Positions 46,978 to 55,790 of a stretch of 64,000 nucleotides of DNA are shown one piece after another. The stretch covers positions 2,654,929 through 2,718,928 of the forward strand of contig NZ_DS999213.1 of the NCBI RefSeq assembly GCF_000156335.1, written 5' to 3'. Below the pieces are notes generated by a model. The model did not search any database. It was not told where the DNA came from and worked only from the letters and a program-made list of their open reading frames with translations. This DNA is from Roseobacter sp. GAI101 (lineage in GTDB: Bacteria; Pseudomonadota; Alphaproteobacteria; Rhodobacterales; Rhodobacteraceae). Made by a program: the position numbers and the translations under genes. Positions within the stretch are counted from its first letter, which is position 1. The number at the start of each line of letters is the position of its first letter.

Positions 46978-47031
46978 CTGTCATTCCTTTTTTACATGAG
47001 TAGCGATGAGATAGACGGTTTGGCTGTGGCG

Positions 47032-47850
47032 TCAATCACCGAGCGGCTTTTCATCAGTTGCCAGCGCGTCGGCCAACCGCTGCTGTGCAGACCCTGGTCG
47101 CAGGGGTTTGGGCTGGCTGTCTGCGGGGGCCCAGCCGGCCAGAAAGATCAGCTCGAACGTGGCGATGATTCGGCCTGTGTCGGTGGCGAAGTTGTCCTGA
47201 TAAAGTCTGGCAGCGGTATCAAAGACGGCACGGCGGGTCAGGCGGCGCAGACGGGATGTCATGGCATTGGTTTCCCCCATGGCGCGCAGATCACGCATCA
47301 GGTGCCACATGTCCGCATATTCGGTCTTGAGCGTTACGGAATCCGCGACCGGCAGCGCCAGACCGGCCCGTTGCAACAGCCCGCCGATATCGCGCAGTTC
47401 AGCCATTGGGGCGATGCGGGGCGACAGGCCACCGGTGACCTGTGCTTCGGCCTGGGCAAGGCAGGCGCGTAATTCATGCAGCGTTTGGCCACCAAAGCTG
47501 ACCGATAGGAAAAGCCCGTCCGGCACAAGTGCGCGGCGCGCCTGGATGATCTGGCCGACGGGGTCGTTTGCCCAGTGCAGCGCCATGGCATGCACCACCA
47601 GATCATGTGCGGTCTGGTCCAGCTTCAATGTCTCGTCATCCGGCGCGATCACCGCATCGGGCTGTGAGTTTGCCCAGACCTGCGGAAAACCGGTCACGAT
47701 GGCAGGTTTGGTAAACGTCCTGTTAACCAAACTCAGCCGATCATCAATCTCGTCCAGGGCGGCGTGGTGCAGAAACAATCCGTCCGCGCTGCTGCGGTGA
47801 CGGTTGCGGATCAGGGCCGGGATGTCTGTCAGGATATTTTGAGCATTCAT
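47032..47850 (-). CDS. NDUFAF5/BioC-like methyltransferase-fold protein
   Basis: 272 residues. The middle LVVHAMALHWANDPVGQIIQARRALVPDGLFL and the C-terminal YQDNF are those of NDUFAF5-type proteins, whose mitochondrial member hydroxylates an arginine of complex I subunit NDUFS7. SAM-binding motif I (DLGCGxG) is missing: the corresponding segment reads AIVTGFPQVW. It may therefore not bind SAM normally. It is divergent from comF by 17 bases. Confidence 0.75.
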   Translation of the reverse strand: MNAQNILTDIPALIRNRHRSSADGLFLHHAALDEIDDRLSLVNRTFTKPAIVTGFPQVWANSQPDAVIAPDDETLKLDQTAHDLVVHAMALHWANDPVGQIIQARRALVPDGLFLSVSFGGQTLHELRACLAQAEAQVTGGLSPRIAPMAELRDIGGLLQRAGLALPVADSVTLKTEYADMWHLMRDLRAMGETNAMTSRLRRLTRRAVFDTAARLYQDNFATDTGRIIATFELIFLAGWAPADSQPKPLRPGSAQQRLADALATDEKPLGD

Positions 47851-47867
47851 AAGGGAATAATAAGGTC

Positions 47868-48596
47868 ATGCTGTCCCAGTTACAAACTGCTGTCGGTCTT
47901 ATTTATCCGCCTGTTTGTCTGGGCTGTAATCAACCGGTCGAAAAAACCGCAGGTCTGTGTGGCCCATGCTGGCGCGAGACCGCGTTTATCGGGGGGACGG
48001 TCTGCGACCGCTGCGGGGTGCCCTTGCCCGGTAATGACGTCGGAGAGATGGCGCACTGCGATGCTTGCATGACCGATCCACCGCCCTGGGTGCAAGGACG
48101 GTCCGCTTTGTTGTACCGTGGCATCGGGCGAAAGATCGTGCTGGGCCTGAAACATGGCGACCGACAGGAAATCGCGCGGCCCGCAGCGCTTTGGATGGCG
48201 CGGGCCGTTGCGAAGACCTTGCCCAAAGACACGCTGATTGCACCTGTGCCACTGCATTGGCTGCGGCTGGTGAAACGACGCTATAACCAATCCGCCCTGC
48301 TGGGTAAGGCCTTGGCGCGCGAGACGGGGCAATCGTGGTGCCCGGATCTTTTGCAGCGGTTACGCCGGACCCAGCCCCTGGAGGGCAAAACCCGCGCGGA
48401 AAGGTTTGCGATGCTCGAGGGCGCGATCACTGTGCATCCAAAGCGCGCTGAACGGTTGCAGGGGCGATCCGTGTTGATCGTTGATGACGTCATGACCTCC
48501 GGGGCCACACTTTGCAGCGCCGCAAAGGCCTGTATCGACGCAGGCGCAGGGTCAATACGCGTTGTAACACTGGCAAGAGTCGCAAAAGATACCTAA
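47868..48596 (+). CDS. ComF family protein (zinc ribbon plus phosphoribosyltransferase)
   Basis: 242 residues. The N-terminal CxxC pairs (CLGC, CGPC, CDRC, CDAC, about 18-70) form a double zinc ribbon. The C-terminal half is a type I PRTase with the PRPP loop VLIVDDVMTSGAT (about 205-217). ComF is needed for DNA uptake in competent species; in non-competent ones its role is unclear. A glutaredoxin gene follows after 37 bases. Confidence 0.9.
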   Translation: MLSQLQTAVGLIYPPVCLGCNQPVEKTAGLCGPCWRETAFIGGTVCDRCGVPLPGNDVGEMAHCDACMTDPPPWVQGRSALLYRGIGRKIVLGLKHGDRQEIARPAALWMARAVAKTLPKDTLIAPVPLHWLRLVKRRYNQSALLGKALARETGQSWCPDLLQRLRRTQPLEGKTRAERFAMLEGAITVHPKRAERLQGRSVLIVDDVMTSGATLCSAAKACIDAGAGSIRVVTLARVAKDT

Positions 48597-48633
48597 GTCT
48601 GTTTCCAACTGATTTGTCAAAAAGGATACAGCT

Positions 48634-48891
48634 ATGAAATCCGTTGAGATTTACACCTCGCCGCTTTGTGGTTTTTGCCATTCCGCCAAGCGGCTGCTGA
48701 ATGAAAAGGGCGTCAGCTTTGCCGAGGTGGACGTTCTGGCCCAGCCGGATCGCAAAGCCGAGATGGTAAAGCGCGCAAATGGCGGACGCACGGTGCCGCA
48801 GATCTTCATTGGCGATACGCATGTCGGCGGTTGCGATGATCTTTATGCGCTTGAGCGTGCTGGCAAGCTGGACGCGTTGTTGGCCGCCTGA
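48634..48891 (+). CDS. grxC: glutaredoxin 3
   Basis: 85 residues. The active site is CGFC (residues 12-15) where E. coli has CPYC. The cis-proline motif TVPQIFI and GGCDD (about 65) for glutathione binding are typical. Dithiol reductant for cytosolic disulfides. The stop overlaps the start of the nitrilase-family gene by one base. Confidence 0.95.
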   Translation: MKSVEIYTSPLCGFCHSAKRLLNEKGVSFAEVDVLAQPDRKAEMVKRANGGRTVPQIFIGDTHVGGCDDLYALERAGKLDALLAA

Positions 48892-49721
48892 TGAAAGCCG
48901 CGTTGATCCAGTTGAATGTCTCTGATGATCCGGCCCGCAATTTGGCGGGCACGGTTGCGATGGTACGTGATGCCGCAGATCAGGGGGCCACGTTCGTTTT
49001 GACCCCCGAGGTGACCAATTGCATGTCGACCAATCGCGCGCATCAGCGCGATGTCCTGCAGCATGAGGGCGACGATGTCACCCTGGTGGCATTGCAGGAT
49101 GTGGCGCGGGAAAAGAGCATTTGGCTGCTGATCGGATCGCTGGGGCTGAAAACTGACGATGCCGATGGCCGCTTTGCCAACCGGTCGTTTCTGATCGGGC
49201 CTGACGGGCAGATCATGGCGCGTTACGACAAGGTCCACATGTTCGATGTAGATATCGACGCGACCGAAAGCTACCGCGAATCAGCTGGCTACAGGCCGGG
49301 GGACAAGGCTGTCATTGCGCAGACCCCCTTTGGGAAAATTGGGATGAGCATTTGCTACGATATGCGCTTTCCGCTGCTCTATCAGGCCTTGGCAGAGGCT
49401 GGCGCGGATATCCTGACCATGCCTGCCGCGTTTTCACCTGTCACGGGTGCCGCGCATTGGCATACGTTGCTGCGCGCCCGCGCGATCGAGACCGGGTGCT
49501 TTGTACTGGCCCCTGCGCAAACCGGCGAACACGCAAGCGATGCGCACAAGACGCGCAACACTTACGGGCATTCGCTGGCCGTTGCCCCATGGGGCGAGGT
49601 TTTGCTGGACGCGGGCGAAAGCCCTGGAGTTTACCTGTTCGAGATGGACCTGGACCGTATTGCCGATGCACGCCGCCGTGTGCCGAGCCTTGCCAACCGC
49701 CGCGATTTTGCGGCACCGTGA
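48891..49721 (+). CDS. carbon-nitrogen hydrolase (Nit1/deaminated-glutathione amidase type)
   Basis: 276 residues. The nitrilase catalytic triad is visible: Glu in LTPEVTN (about 43), Lys in YDKVHMFDVD (about 113) and Cys in GMSICYDMRFP (about 152). The Nit1-like VHMFDVD motif suggests a deaminated-glutathione amidase, which fits the glutaredoxin one gene upstream. The start overlaps grxC by one base. Confidence 0.87.
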   Translation: MKAALIQLNVSDDPARNLAGTVAMVRDAADQGATFVLTPEVTNCMSTNRAHQRDVLQHEGDDVTLVALQDVAREKSIWLLIGSLGLKTDDADGRFANRSFLIGPDGQIMARYDKVHMFDVDIDATESYRESAGYRPGDKAVIAQTPFGKIGMSICYDMRFPLLYQALAEAGADILTMPAAFSPVTGAAHWHTLLRARAIETGCFVLAPAQTGEHASDAHKTRNTYGHSLAVAPWGEVLLDAGESPGVYLFEMDLDRIADARRRVPSLANRRDFAAP

Positions 49722-49731
49722 GGGACAAGTT

Positions 49732-50169
49732 GTGAGCGAAAACCGGACATCCCTGGCGATCACCTTGATCAGTGAACTGCTGTCGGCCGATCAGCGGATG
49801 CGCAACCGTCTGACGCGGGTGCTGCCCAAGGGAATGGAGATTTCGCATTTCTCGGTGCTGAACAACCTTGCCTGGCACGAAGGTGAAAAGACCCCCGCAC
49901 AATTGGCCGAGACGTTCAATGTCACCCGCGGTGCCATGACGAATACCCTGAACAAGCTGGTCTGGGCCGGATATGTTCACATCCGCCCCGATTGGGACGA
50001 CGCGCGCCGCAAGATGATCGCGATCAGCCCGGCAGGGCGGCAAGCGCGCGACGATGCGATCCGGGCGATCACGCCGCTGATCAACAACGTCGCGGATGAA
50101 CTGGGCGAAGAGCAGGTGCGCGCAACGCTGGAAACCTTGCGCGCCCTTCGGACCTATTCAGACGACTGA
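49732..50169 (+). CDS. MarR family transcriptional regulator
   Basis: 145 residues from the GTG at 49732, 10 bases after the nitrilase stop. The winged-helix core spans about residues 35-110, with LAETFNVTRGAMTNTLNKLVWAGYV as recognition helix and DDARRKMIAISPAGR as wing. The ligand and target are unknown. It ends four bases short of the convergent ubiG stop. Confidence 0.88.
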   Translation: MSENRTSLAITLISELLSADQRMRNRLTRVLPKGMEISHFSVLNNLAWHEGEKTPAQLAETFNVTRGAMTNTLNKLVWAGYVHIRPDWDDARRKMIAISPAGRQARDDAIRAITPLINNVADELGEEQVRATLETLRALRTYSDD

Positions 50170-50172
50170 ACC

Positions 50173-50919
50173 CTATTCGGGTTTCGTGCTGGCCGTGACA
50201 TAGTTCACGCTCAGGTCACGATCAGACAGGCTCCAGGACCACAGGATCGGGTTGAACACGAACCCTTTGCGATCAACCGGGGTCAGCCCCGCGTTGCGCA
50301 GCAGATCGAACAATTCATCGGGCGTGATGAATTTTGACCACTCGTGGGTGCCTTTCGGCAGCCAGCGCATCACATGTTCCGCCCCGATGATCGCCATCAT
50401 GTAAGACTTTGGATTGCGGTTCAGGGTCGAACAGATCTGCAAACCACCAGGTTTCAGCAACTGGCGGCAGGCGATCAGATAATCGATGGGCGATGCAACA
50501 TGTTCCACCACCTCCATGTTCAGAACGACATCGAATTGTTCGCCAGCTTCGGCCATCGCTTCGGCCGTGGTGTGGCGGTAATCGATGGTCAGGCCGGATT
50601 GTTCGGCATGGACTTGCGCCACCGGAATGTTGCGTTCGGCTGCATCGGCACCGACCACATCAGCCCCAAGCCGCGCCATCGGTTCAGACAGCAACCCGCC
50701 GCCACAGCCGATATCAAGGATGCGCAGCCCGGCAAAAGGCTTGTCCATTTTCAAATCACGGTCAAATTCACCAGCGATCTGGTTGGTGATATATTCCAGC
50801 CGGCAGGGATTCAGCATGTGGAGCGGCTTGAATTTGCCATTCTCGTCCCACCATTCGGCGGCCATGGCCTGAAACTTTTCAATCTCGGCGGGGTCAACGG
50901 TGCTTAGTGGCGCTTGCAT
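50173..50919 (-). CDS. ubiG: ubiquinone biosynthesis O-methyltransferase UbiG
   Basis: 248 residues from the ATG at 50919. UbiG does both O-methylations of ubiquinone. The SAM motif [15 protein letters not shown] (about 68-82), GADAAE acidic loop and EVVEHV are typical, and the N-terminal [21 protein letters not shown] is UbiG-specific. Divergent from pip with about 48 bases between start codons. Confidence 0.96.
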   Translation of the reverse strand: MQAPLSTVDPAEIEKFQAMAAEWWDENGKFKPLHMLNPCRLEYITNQIAGEFDRDLKMDKPFAGLRILDIGCGGGLLSEPMARLGADVVGADAAERNIPVAQVHAEQSGLTIDYRHTTAEAMAEAGEQFDVVLNMEVVEHVASPIDYLIACRQLLKPGGLQICSTLNRNPKSYMMAIIGAEHVMRWLPKGTHEWSKFITPDELFDLLRNAGLTPVDRKGFVFNPILWSWSLSDRDLSVNYVTASTKPE

Positions 50920-50967
50920 TCTGATCTCTCTGTGCTCTTTTATGTCCAAAGACTATATAGGGCTCTA

Positions 50968-51939
50968 ATGGACAAAATCCCGGACCAAAAGCGCGCAGTT
51001 CAATATCTTTATCCCCCCGTTGATCCGTTTGATCAGCGGATGATGGACGTGGGCGACGGTCATACCGTGTATTTCGAGCAATGCGGAAACCCCAAGGGGA
51101 TTCCCGTGATTGTCCTGCATGGTGGGCCCGGTGGCGGGTGCAGCCCGTCGATGCGACGCTATTTCGACCCCGAAAAATACCACGTGATTCTGTTCGATCA
51201 GCGCGGCTGTGGGCGGTCGAAACCCTTTGCATCGGTAACGAACAATACCACATGGGATCTGGTCGCAGACATCGAACGTATCCGAGAGGCGCTGGGCATC
51301 AGCCAATGGATCGCCTTTGGCGGCAGTTGGGGGGCGACGCTGGCGCTGATCTATGCGCAAACCCACCCGGACCGCGTGCGCAACATCGTGTTGCGTGGCG
51401 TATTCATGATGACCCAAACCGAACTTGACTGGTTCTACGGTGGCGGCGCGGGCCGGTTCTGGCCTGATCTGTGGGCACGGTTCACCGACCTGATCCCGCA
51501 ACAAGAGCATGGCGATCTGATCGCCGCCTATCACCGACGCCTTTTCAGCGGCGACATGCAGACCGAGATCAAATACGGCAAGGCCTGGGCGGCCTGGGAG
51601 AACGCGCTTGCGTCTATCCATTCATCCGGCGGTATGCATGAAGGCCCGGGGGAGTATTCGCGAACCTTTTCGCGGCTTGAAAACCACTATTTCACCAATG
51701 CCGGTTTCCTGGAATTCGACGGTCAGATCCTGGCCAACGTGCCACGGATTGCCCATATTCCGGGCGTCATCGTGCAGGGGCGCTATGATATGATATGCCC
51801 GCCCACCAGCGCCTATCATCTGGCGCAGGCCTGGCCGAATGCCGAACTCAAGATGGTGCGCAATGCCGGGCATGCCCTGTCCGAGCCGGGGATCAGTGCC
51901 GAACTGGTGCGCGCGATGGACAGGATTGCAGTACAATGA
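50968..51939 (+). CDS. pip: prolyl aminopeptidase (proline iminopeptidase)
   Basis: 323 residues from the ATG at 50968. It cleaves N-terminal proline from peptides. The alpha/beta hydrolase nucleophile Ser is in GGSWGATLAL (about 110), the oxyanion HGGPGGGC lies at about residue 45, and FDQRGCGRS follows. A His near the C-terminus (RNAGHA) completes the triad. The stop overlaps the following gene's ATG (ATGA). Confidence 0.94.
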   Translation: MDKIPDQKRAVQYLYPPVDPFDQRMMDVGDGHTVYFEQCGNPKGIPVIVLHGGPGGGCSPSMRRYFDPEKYHVILFDQRGCGRSKPFASVTNNTTWDLVADIERIREALGISQWIAFGGSWGATLALIYAQTHPDRVRNIVLRGVFMMTQTELDWFYGGGAGRFWPDLWARFTDLIPQQEHGDLIAAYHRRLFSGDMQTEIKYGKAWAAWENALASIHSSGGMHEGPGEYSRTFSRLENHYFTNAGFLEFDGQILANVPRIAHIPGVIVQGRYDMICPPTSAYHLAQAWPNAELKMVRNAGHALSEPGISAELVRAMDRIAVQ

Positions 51940-52784
51940 CACGTTCCATCATGGACCGTCGGGCGCTTTTTGCCACAGGTGCTGCGGCAGCCTTGCTGGC
52001 TGCGACAGGCGTTTCTGCGGCATCTGTTCCCACGCGCGGCGGGCGTTTGCGGATGGCCTTGTCTGGTGCGCAGCGCAGTGACAGTTGGGTACAAGGCGAC
52101 GGGTTGTTCATGCAGGTCGCGCGGCAGGGGTTGATCTTTGACACGCTGACGGAAATTGCCGCCGACGGCACGTTGCGGGGTGAACTTGCCACGGATTGGG
52201 AGGGGTCGGAGGATGGCCGCGTCTGGCAGTTCGATCTGCGTCAGGACGTGGTGTTTCATGATGCCCGTCCTCTGACGGCCAAGGACGTTGCCGCTTCGCT
52301 GGCGCTGGATGGTGCCGTCGAGGTCGTGAATAGCCACCAGATCCGCATCACGCTGGATGCGCCGGCGATGGATCTGCCCTTTACCCTGTCGGGGCCTGAC
52401 CATGTCATTCGCCCCGCGCATGCGCTGAACGAAGGTATCGGCACGGGCCTGTACCGTTTGCGCCGTTTCACCCCCGGTCAGCAGGTTTTGGCCGAGCGGA
52501 TGGCGGACCATTACAAAGGCCAATCCCTTGGCTGGTTCGACGCGGTCGAACTGGTGTCGATCCCGTCAGAGCCCGTGCGGGCGCAAGCCCTGGCCGAATA
52601 TCTTGTTGAGGCGGCCGACCTGTCAGACCCTAAACCGCTAATCGGATATGACGATATCGCCTTGCTGCCTTCGTCGCGGGGGGTGACCCATGCGGTATCG
52701 CGCGGGCTGGCGATGCCTGCCAGAACCGGCCAGCACCGACCGTTGGACAACCTGCGCGCGGCAGAGCGGTGGTGGTTCGCCTGA
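51936..52784 (+). CDS. short family-5 extracellular solute-binding-like protein
   Basis: 282 residues, about half the usual 500 of SBP family 5 (peptide/nickel binding). The twin-Arg-like leader DRRALFATGAAAALLAATG is followed by the family start (GGRLRMALSG), LATDWEGSEDGRVWQFDLRQDVVFHDARPLTAKDVAASL and GTGLYRL. After about residue 230 the rest of lobe II is absent; no frameshifted remainder follows downstream. No permease or ATPase gene is near. It may be a reduced, conserved form or a truncated gene. Confidence 0.65.
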   Translation: MTRSIMDRRALFATGAAAALLAATGVSAASVPTRGGRLRMALSGAQRSDSWVQGDGLFMQVARQGLIFDTLTEIAADGTLRGELATDWEGSEDGRVWQFDLRQDVVFHDARPLTAKDVAASLALDGAVEVVNSHQIRITLDAPAMDLPFTLSGPDHVIRPAHALNEGIGTGLYRLRRFTPGQQVLAERMADHYKGQSLGWFDAVELVSIPSEPVRAQALAEYLVEAADLSDPKPLIGYDDIALLPSSRGVTHAVSRGLAMPARTGQHRPLDNLRAAERWWFA

Positions 52785-52804
52785 GGGGCTCAATCAGACG
52801 GGGC

Positions 52805-52833
52805 TTGCAGTTTCCGCATTCAAGGCGTATATC
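52805..52833 (+). promoter_or_regulatory. sigma-70-type promoter for the rimP-nusA-infB operon
   Basis: TTGCAG (52805-52810), a 17-base spacer and TATATC (52828-52833) lie 20 bases past the upstream stop and about 110 bases before rimP. The resulting leader contains a terminator-like hairpin. Confidence 0.6.
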
Positions 52834-52887
52834 CCAGTCAACAGCGGCGCATTCGGGTCCAAACCAAATGCTCCACCGATCTTGAAC

Positions 52888-52910
52888 ACGGGCCGCGCGC
52901 CCGTTTTTTT
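52888..52910 (+). terminator. terminator/attenuator hairpin before rimP
   Basis: ACGGGC-CGCGC-GCCCGT followed by seven T, between the promoter and the rimP ATG (52947). Only 36 bases separate it from the gene, too few for another promoter, so it acts on the rimP transcript if the promoter call is right; otherwise it ends the preceding gene. Confidence 0.85.
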
Positions 52911-52946
52911 GTGCCTGCTGAAAACCGCAGAGCGATAAGTGAGAAT

Positions 52947-53525
52947 ATGAACAACGACCTGATTGCCAAAGCCGCCATAGACCGCCGCATGGCCGAGATC
53001 ATCACTCCGGTGATCGAGGATATGGGTTTCGAACTGGTGCGCGTTCGCCTGATGTCCGGCAAGACGACGACATTGCAAATTATGGCCGACCGCCCCGATG
53101 GCGGTATCGAGGTCGACGAACTGGCCTTGGTCAGTCAGGCGGTCAGCGCCGTGCTGGATGTGGAAGACCCGATTTTGGACGAATACACGCTTGAGGTTTC
53201 AAGCCCAGGTATCGACCGTCCTTTGACGCGTCTCAAGGATTTCGACATGTTCGAAGGGTATGAGGCCAAGATCGAAACCGCAGACCTGATCGACGGACGC
53301 CGCCGCTTTAAGGGCGCGCTGGCGGGTGTCGAAGACGATGAAGTGCTGATCAACGTCGAAGAGGGCACGATTGGCCTGAAGTTCGAATGGCTCACGGACG
53401 CCAAGCTGGTCCTGACCGATGATCTGATCAAGGAAATGCTGCGCCAGCGTAAAGCGTCGGGTGCAATTGACGAAACCAAATTCGATGACATCGAGACCGA
53501 AGGGTCCACCGAGGGAGACGACTAA
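52947..53525 (+). CDS. rimP: ribosome maturation factor RimP
   Basis: 192 residues from the ATG at 52947. RimP is needed for 30S maturation. The N-terminal domain has the family pattern [18 protein letters not shown] and the middle [18 protein letters not shown] (about 88-105) is diagnostic. nusA starts directly after its stop (TAA ATG), as in the conserved rimP-nusA-infB operon. Confidence 0.97.
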   Translation: MNNDLIAKAAIDRRMAEIITPVIEDMGFELVRVRLMSGKTTTLQIMADRPDGGIEVDELALVSQAVSAVLDVEDPILDEYTLEVSSPGIDRPLTRLKDFDMFEGYEAKIETADLIDGRRRFKGALAGVEDDEVLINVEEGTIGLKFEWLTDAKLVLTDDLIKEMLRQRKASGAIDETKFDDIETEGSTEGDD

Positions 53526-55139
53526 ATGGCCATTACATCTGCCAACCAGCTGGAACTGCTGCAAACCGCCGAGGCTGTTGCCCGCGAAAAGATGATCGAC
53601 CCCAATCTGGTGGTTGAAGCGATGGAAGAATCGCTCGCTCGGGCCGCAAAGTCGCGGTACGGCGCTGAAATGGACATTCGCGTCTCTATCGACCGCAAGA
53701 CCGGTCGCGCGACCTTTACCCGTGTGCGCACCGTTGTGGCCGATGACGAGCTTGAGAACTATCAGGCTGAATTCACCGTCGAGCAGGCCAAGCAGTATAT
53801 GGCCAACCCCGAAATCGGTCAGGAGTTCAGCGAAGAAGTCCCGCCCGTCGAAATGGGCCGGATCGCGGCACAATCCGCCAAGCAGGTAATCTTGCAAAAG
53901 GTGCGCGAAGCCGAACGTGACCGCCAGTACGAAGAATTCAAGGACCGCGCAGGCACGATCATCAACGGTCTGGTCAAGCGCGAGGAATACGGCAACGTCA
54001 TCGTCGATGTGGGCGCTGGCGAAGCGATCCTGCGTCGCAACGAGAAAATCGGCCGCGAATCATACCGCCCGAACGACCGCATCCGCGTCTACATCAAGGA
54101 CGTGCGTCGCGAGCAGCGTGGCCCGCAGATTTTCCTGTCGCGCACCGCGCCGGAATTCATGGCGGAACTGTTCAAGATGGAAGTGCCAGAAATCTATGAT
54201 GGCATCATCGAGATCAAGGCCGTGGCCCGTGACCCCGGTTCGCGCGCCAAGATTGCCGTGATTTCCTATGACGGTTCCATCGACCCTGTCGGTGCCTGCG
54301 TCGGTATGCGCGGCAGCCGGGTTCAGGCCGTCGTAAACGAACTTCAGGGCGAAAAGATCGACATCATTCCATGGAATGAAGATCAGCCGACTTTCCTCGT
54401 CAACGCGCTTCAGCCTGCTGAAGTGTCCAAGGTTGTTCTGGACGAAGAAGCCGGCAAGATCGAAGTCGTCGTGCCGGAAGAGCAGTTGAGCCTTGCGATC
54501 GGCCGTCGTGGTCAAAACGTGCGCCTTGCGTCGCAGCTGACCGGTCTGACGATCGACATCATGACCGAAGAGCAGGAAAGCGCGCGCCGTCAGGCCGAGT
54601 TTGAACTGCGGACCAAGCTGTTCATGGACAACCTTGATCTGGACGAATTCTTTGCCCAGCTTCTGGTTTCCGAAGGGTTCACCAACCTCGAAGAGGTCGC
54701 CTATGTCGAAGTTGACGAGCTGTTGGTGATCGACGGTGTCGACGAAGCAACGGCCGGCGAACTGCAGGCCCGTGCCCGTGATGTTCTTGAGGCAAAGAAC
54801 AAAGCGGCGCTTGATGCGGCCCGTGCGTTGGGAGTTGACGATACGCTTATTGAATTCGACGGCCTGACACCCCAAATGATTGAGGCACTGGCAAAGGACG
54901 ACGTGAAAACGCTCGAAGATTTCGCCACATGTGCCGATTGGGAACTTGCCGGTGGCTGGACAACGGTCGATGGCGTACGCACCAAGGACGAAGGCACGCT
55001 TGAGCCCTTCGAGATGACACTGGAAGAAGCACAGCACCTGATCATGACGGCCCGCGTTCTGCTGGGTTGGGTTGATCCCGCCGAGCTTGAGCCGGAAGTC
55101 GAAGAAGACGACATAGAAGACGAGGAGGCCGAGGCCTGA
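53526..55139 (+). CDS. nusA: transcription elongation/termination factor NusA
   Basis: 537 residues. NusA binds RNA polymerase, promotes pausing and hairpin termination, and joins antitermination complexes. The N-terminal domain (1-130), S1 domain (about 135-200), KH1 and KH2 (AVISYDGSIDPVGACVGMRGSR near 250; ERLSLAIGRRGQNVRLA near 318) and acidic C-terminal repeats (about 350-500) are in order. The final EEDDIEDEEAEA tail is acidic. In the operon rimP-nusA-ylxR-infB. Confidence 0.97.
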   Translation: MAITSANQLELLQTAEAVAREKMIDPNLVVEAMEESLARAAKSRYGAEMDIRVSIDRKTGRATFTRVRTVVADDELENYQAEFTVEQAKQYMANPEIGQEFSEEVPPVEMGRIAAQSAKQVILQKVREAERDRQYEEFKDRAGTIINGLVKREEYGNVIVDVGAGEAILRRNEKIGRESYRPNDRIRVYIKDVRREQRGPQIFLSRTAPEFMAELFKMEVPEIYDGIIEIKAVARDPGSRAKIAVISYDGSIDPVGACVGMRGSRVQAVVNELQGEKIDIIPWNEDQPTFLVNALQPAEVSKVVLDEEAGKIEVVVPEEQLSLAIGRRGQNVRLASQLTGLTIDIMTEEQESARRQAEFELRTKLFMDNLDLDEFFAQLLVSEGFTNLEEVAYVEVDELLVIDGVDEATAGELQARARDVLEAKNKAALDAARALGVDDTLIEFDGLTPQMIEALAKDDVKTLEDFATCADWELAGGWTTVDGVRTKDEGTLEPFEMTLEEAQHLIMTARVLLGWVDPAELEPEVEEDDIEDEEAEA

Positions 55140-55160
55140 TCGTAGGCTTTGGGGAACAAT

Positions 55161-55781
55161 ATGGTACGCGGTGGCGTTTCTAAAGATCGGGAAGACGGTC
55201 CAGAGCGGAAATGCATTGCCACGGGCGAAGTGCAGCCGAAGAACGGGTTGATCCGTTTCGTGGTTGGTCCTGACATGCAGGTTTTCCCGGATATTTTGGG
55301 AAAACTTCCGGGCCGGGGCATTTATGTGGCCGCTGACAGGGCTGCACTGGAATTGGCTGTAAAGAAAAAGCTGTTCGCCCGTGCAGCAAAGCAACCTGTC
55401 AAGGTTGATGAAGGACTGGTGGACGAGGTTGAAAAACAGCTTGTCCGCCGTGTGGTTGATCTGATTTCCCTTCAACGTAAGGCCGGCAAGGCTGTCGCGG
55501 GGTACGAAAAAGTCAAAGGTTGGCTGCAAATGGAAGAGGCCGAAGTTCTGATCCAGGCAGTGGATGGATCGGGACGCGGCAAATCGAAACTGAGCACGCC
55601 GCACTTTGGCCATTACATTGGATGGTTGACGGCAGACGAATTGGGTTTGGCATTCGGACGTCAAACTGTGATACATGGGGCGCTCGCCTCTGGTGGACTC
55701 ACCTCTCGTGTTGTAGAGGAAGCCCAACGGCTAAGAGGCGTACGCATAAACGAGGGTGGCAACGGTCACCCGAAAGGATAG
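55161..55781 (+). CDS. YlxR (DUF448) RNA-binding protein fused to an L7Ae-like domain
   Basis: 206 residues from the ATG at 55161 (TGGGGAAC upstream; a TTG start at 55149 is less likely). The YlxR domain has the core PERKCIATGEVQPKNGLIRFV and LPGRGIYVAAD (about 10-60), followed by an L7Ae/ribosomal-protein-like domain (about 85-180). This two-domain form is usual in alphaproteobacteria. Sits between nusA and infB in the operon. Confidence 0.9.
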   Translation: MVRGGVSKDREDGPERKCIATGEVQPKNGLIRFVVGPDMQVFPDILGKLPGRGIYVAADRAALELAVKKKLFARAAKQPVKVDEGLVDEVEKQLVRRVVDLISLQRKAGKAVAGYEKVKGWLQMEEAEVLIQAVDGSGRGKSKLSTPHFGHYIGWLTADELGLAFGRQTVIHGALASGGLTSRVVEEAQRLRGVRINEGGNGHPKG

Positions 55782-55790
55782 ACGAGCTAG

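Noticed and set aside
54060-55727. 555-codon frame antisense to nusA and ylxR
   Set aside because: Shadow frame over two conserved genes.
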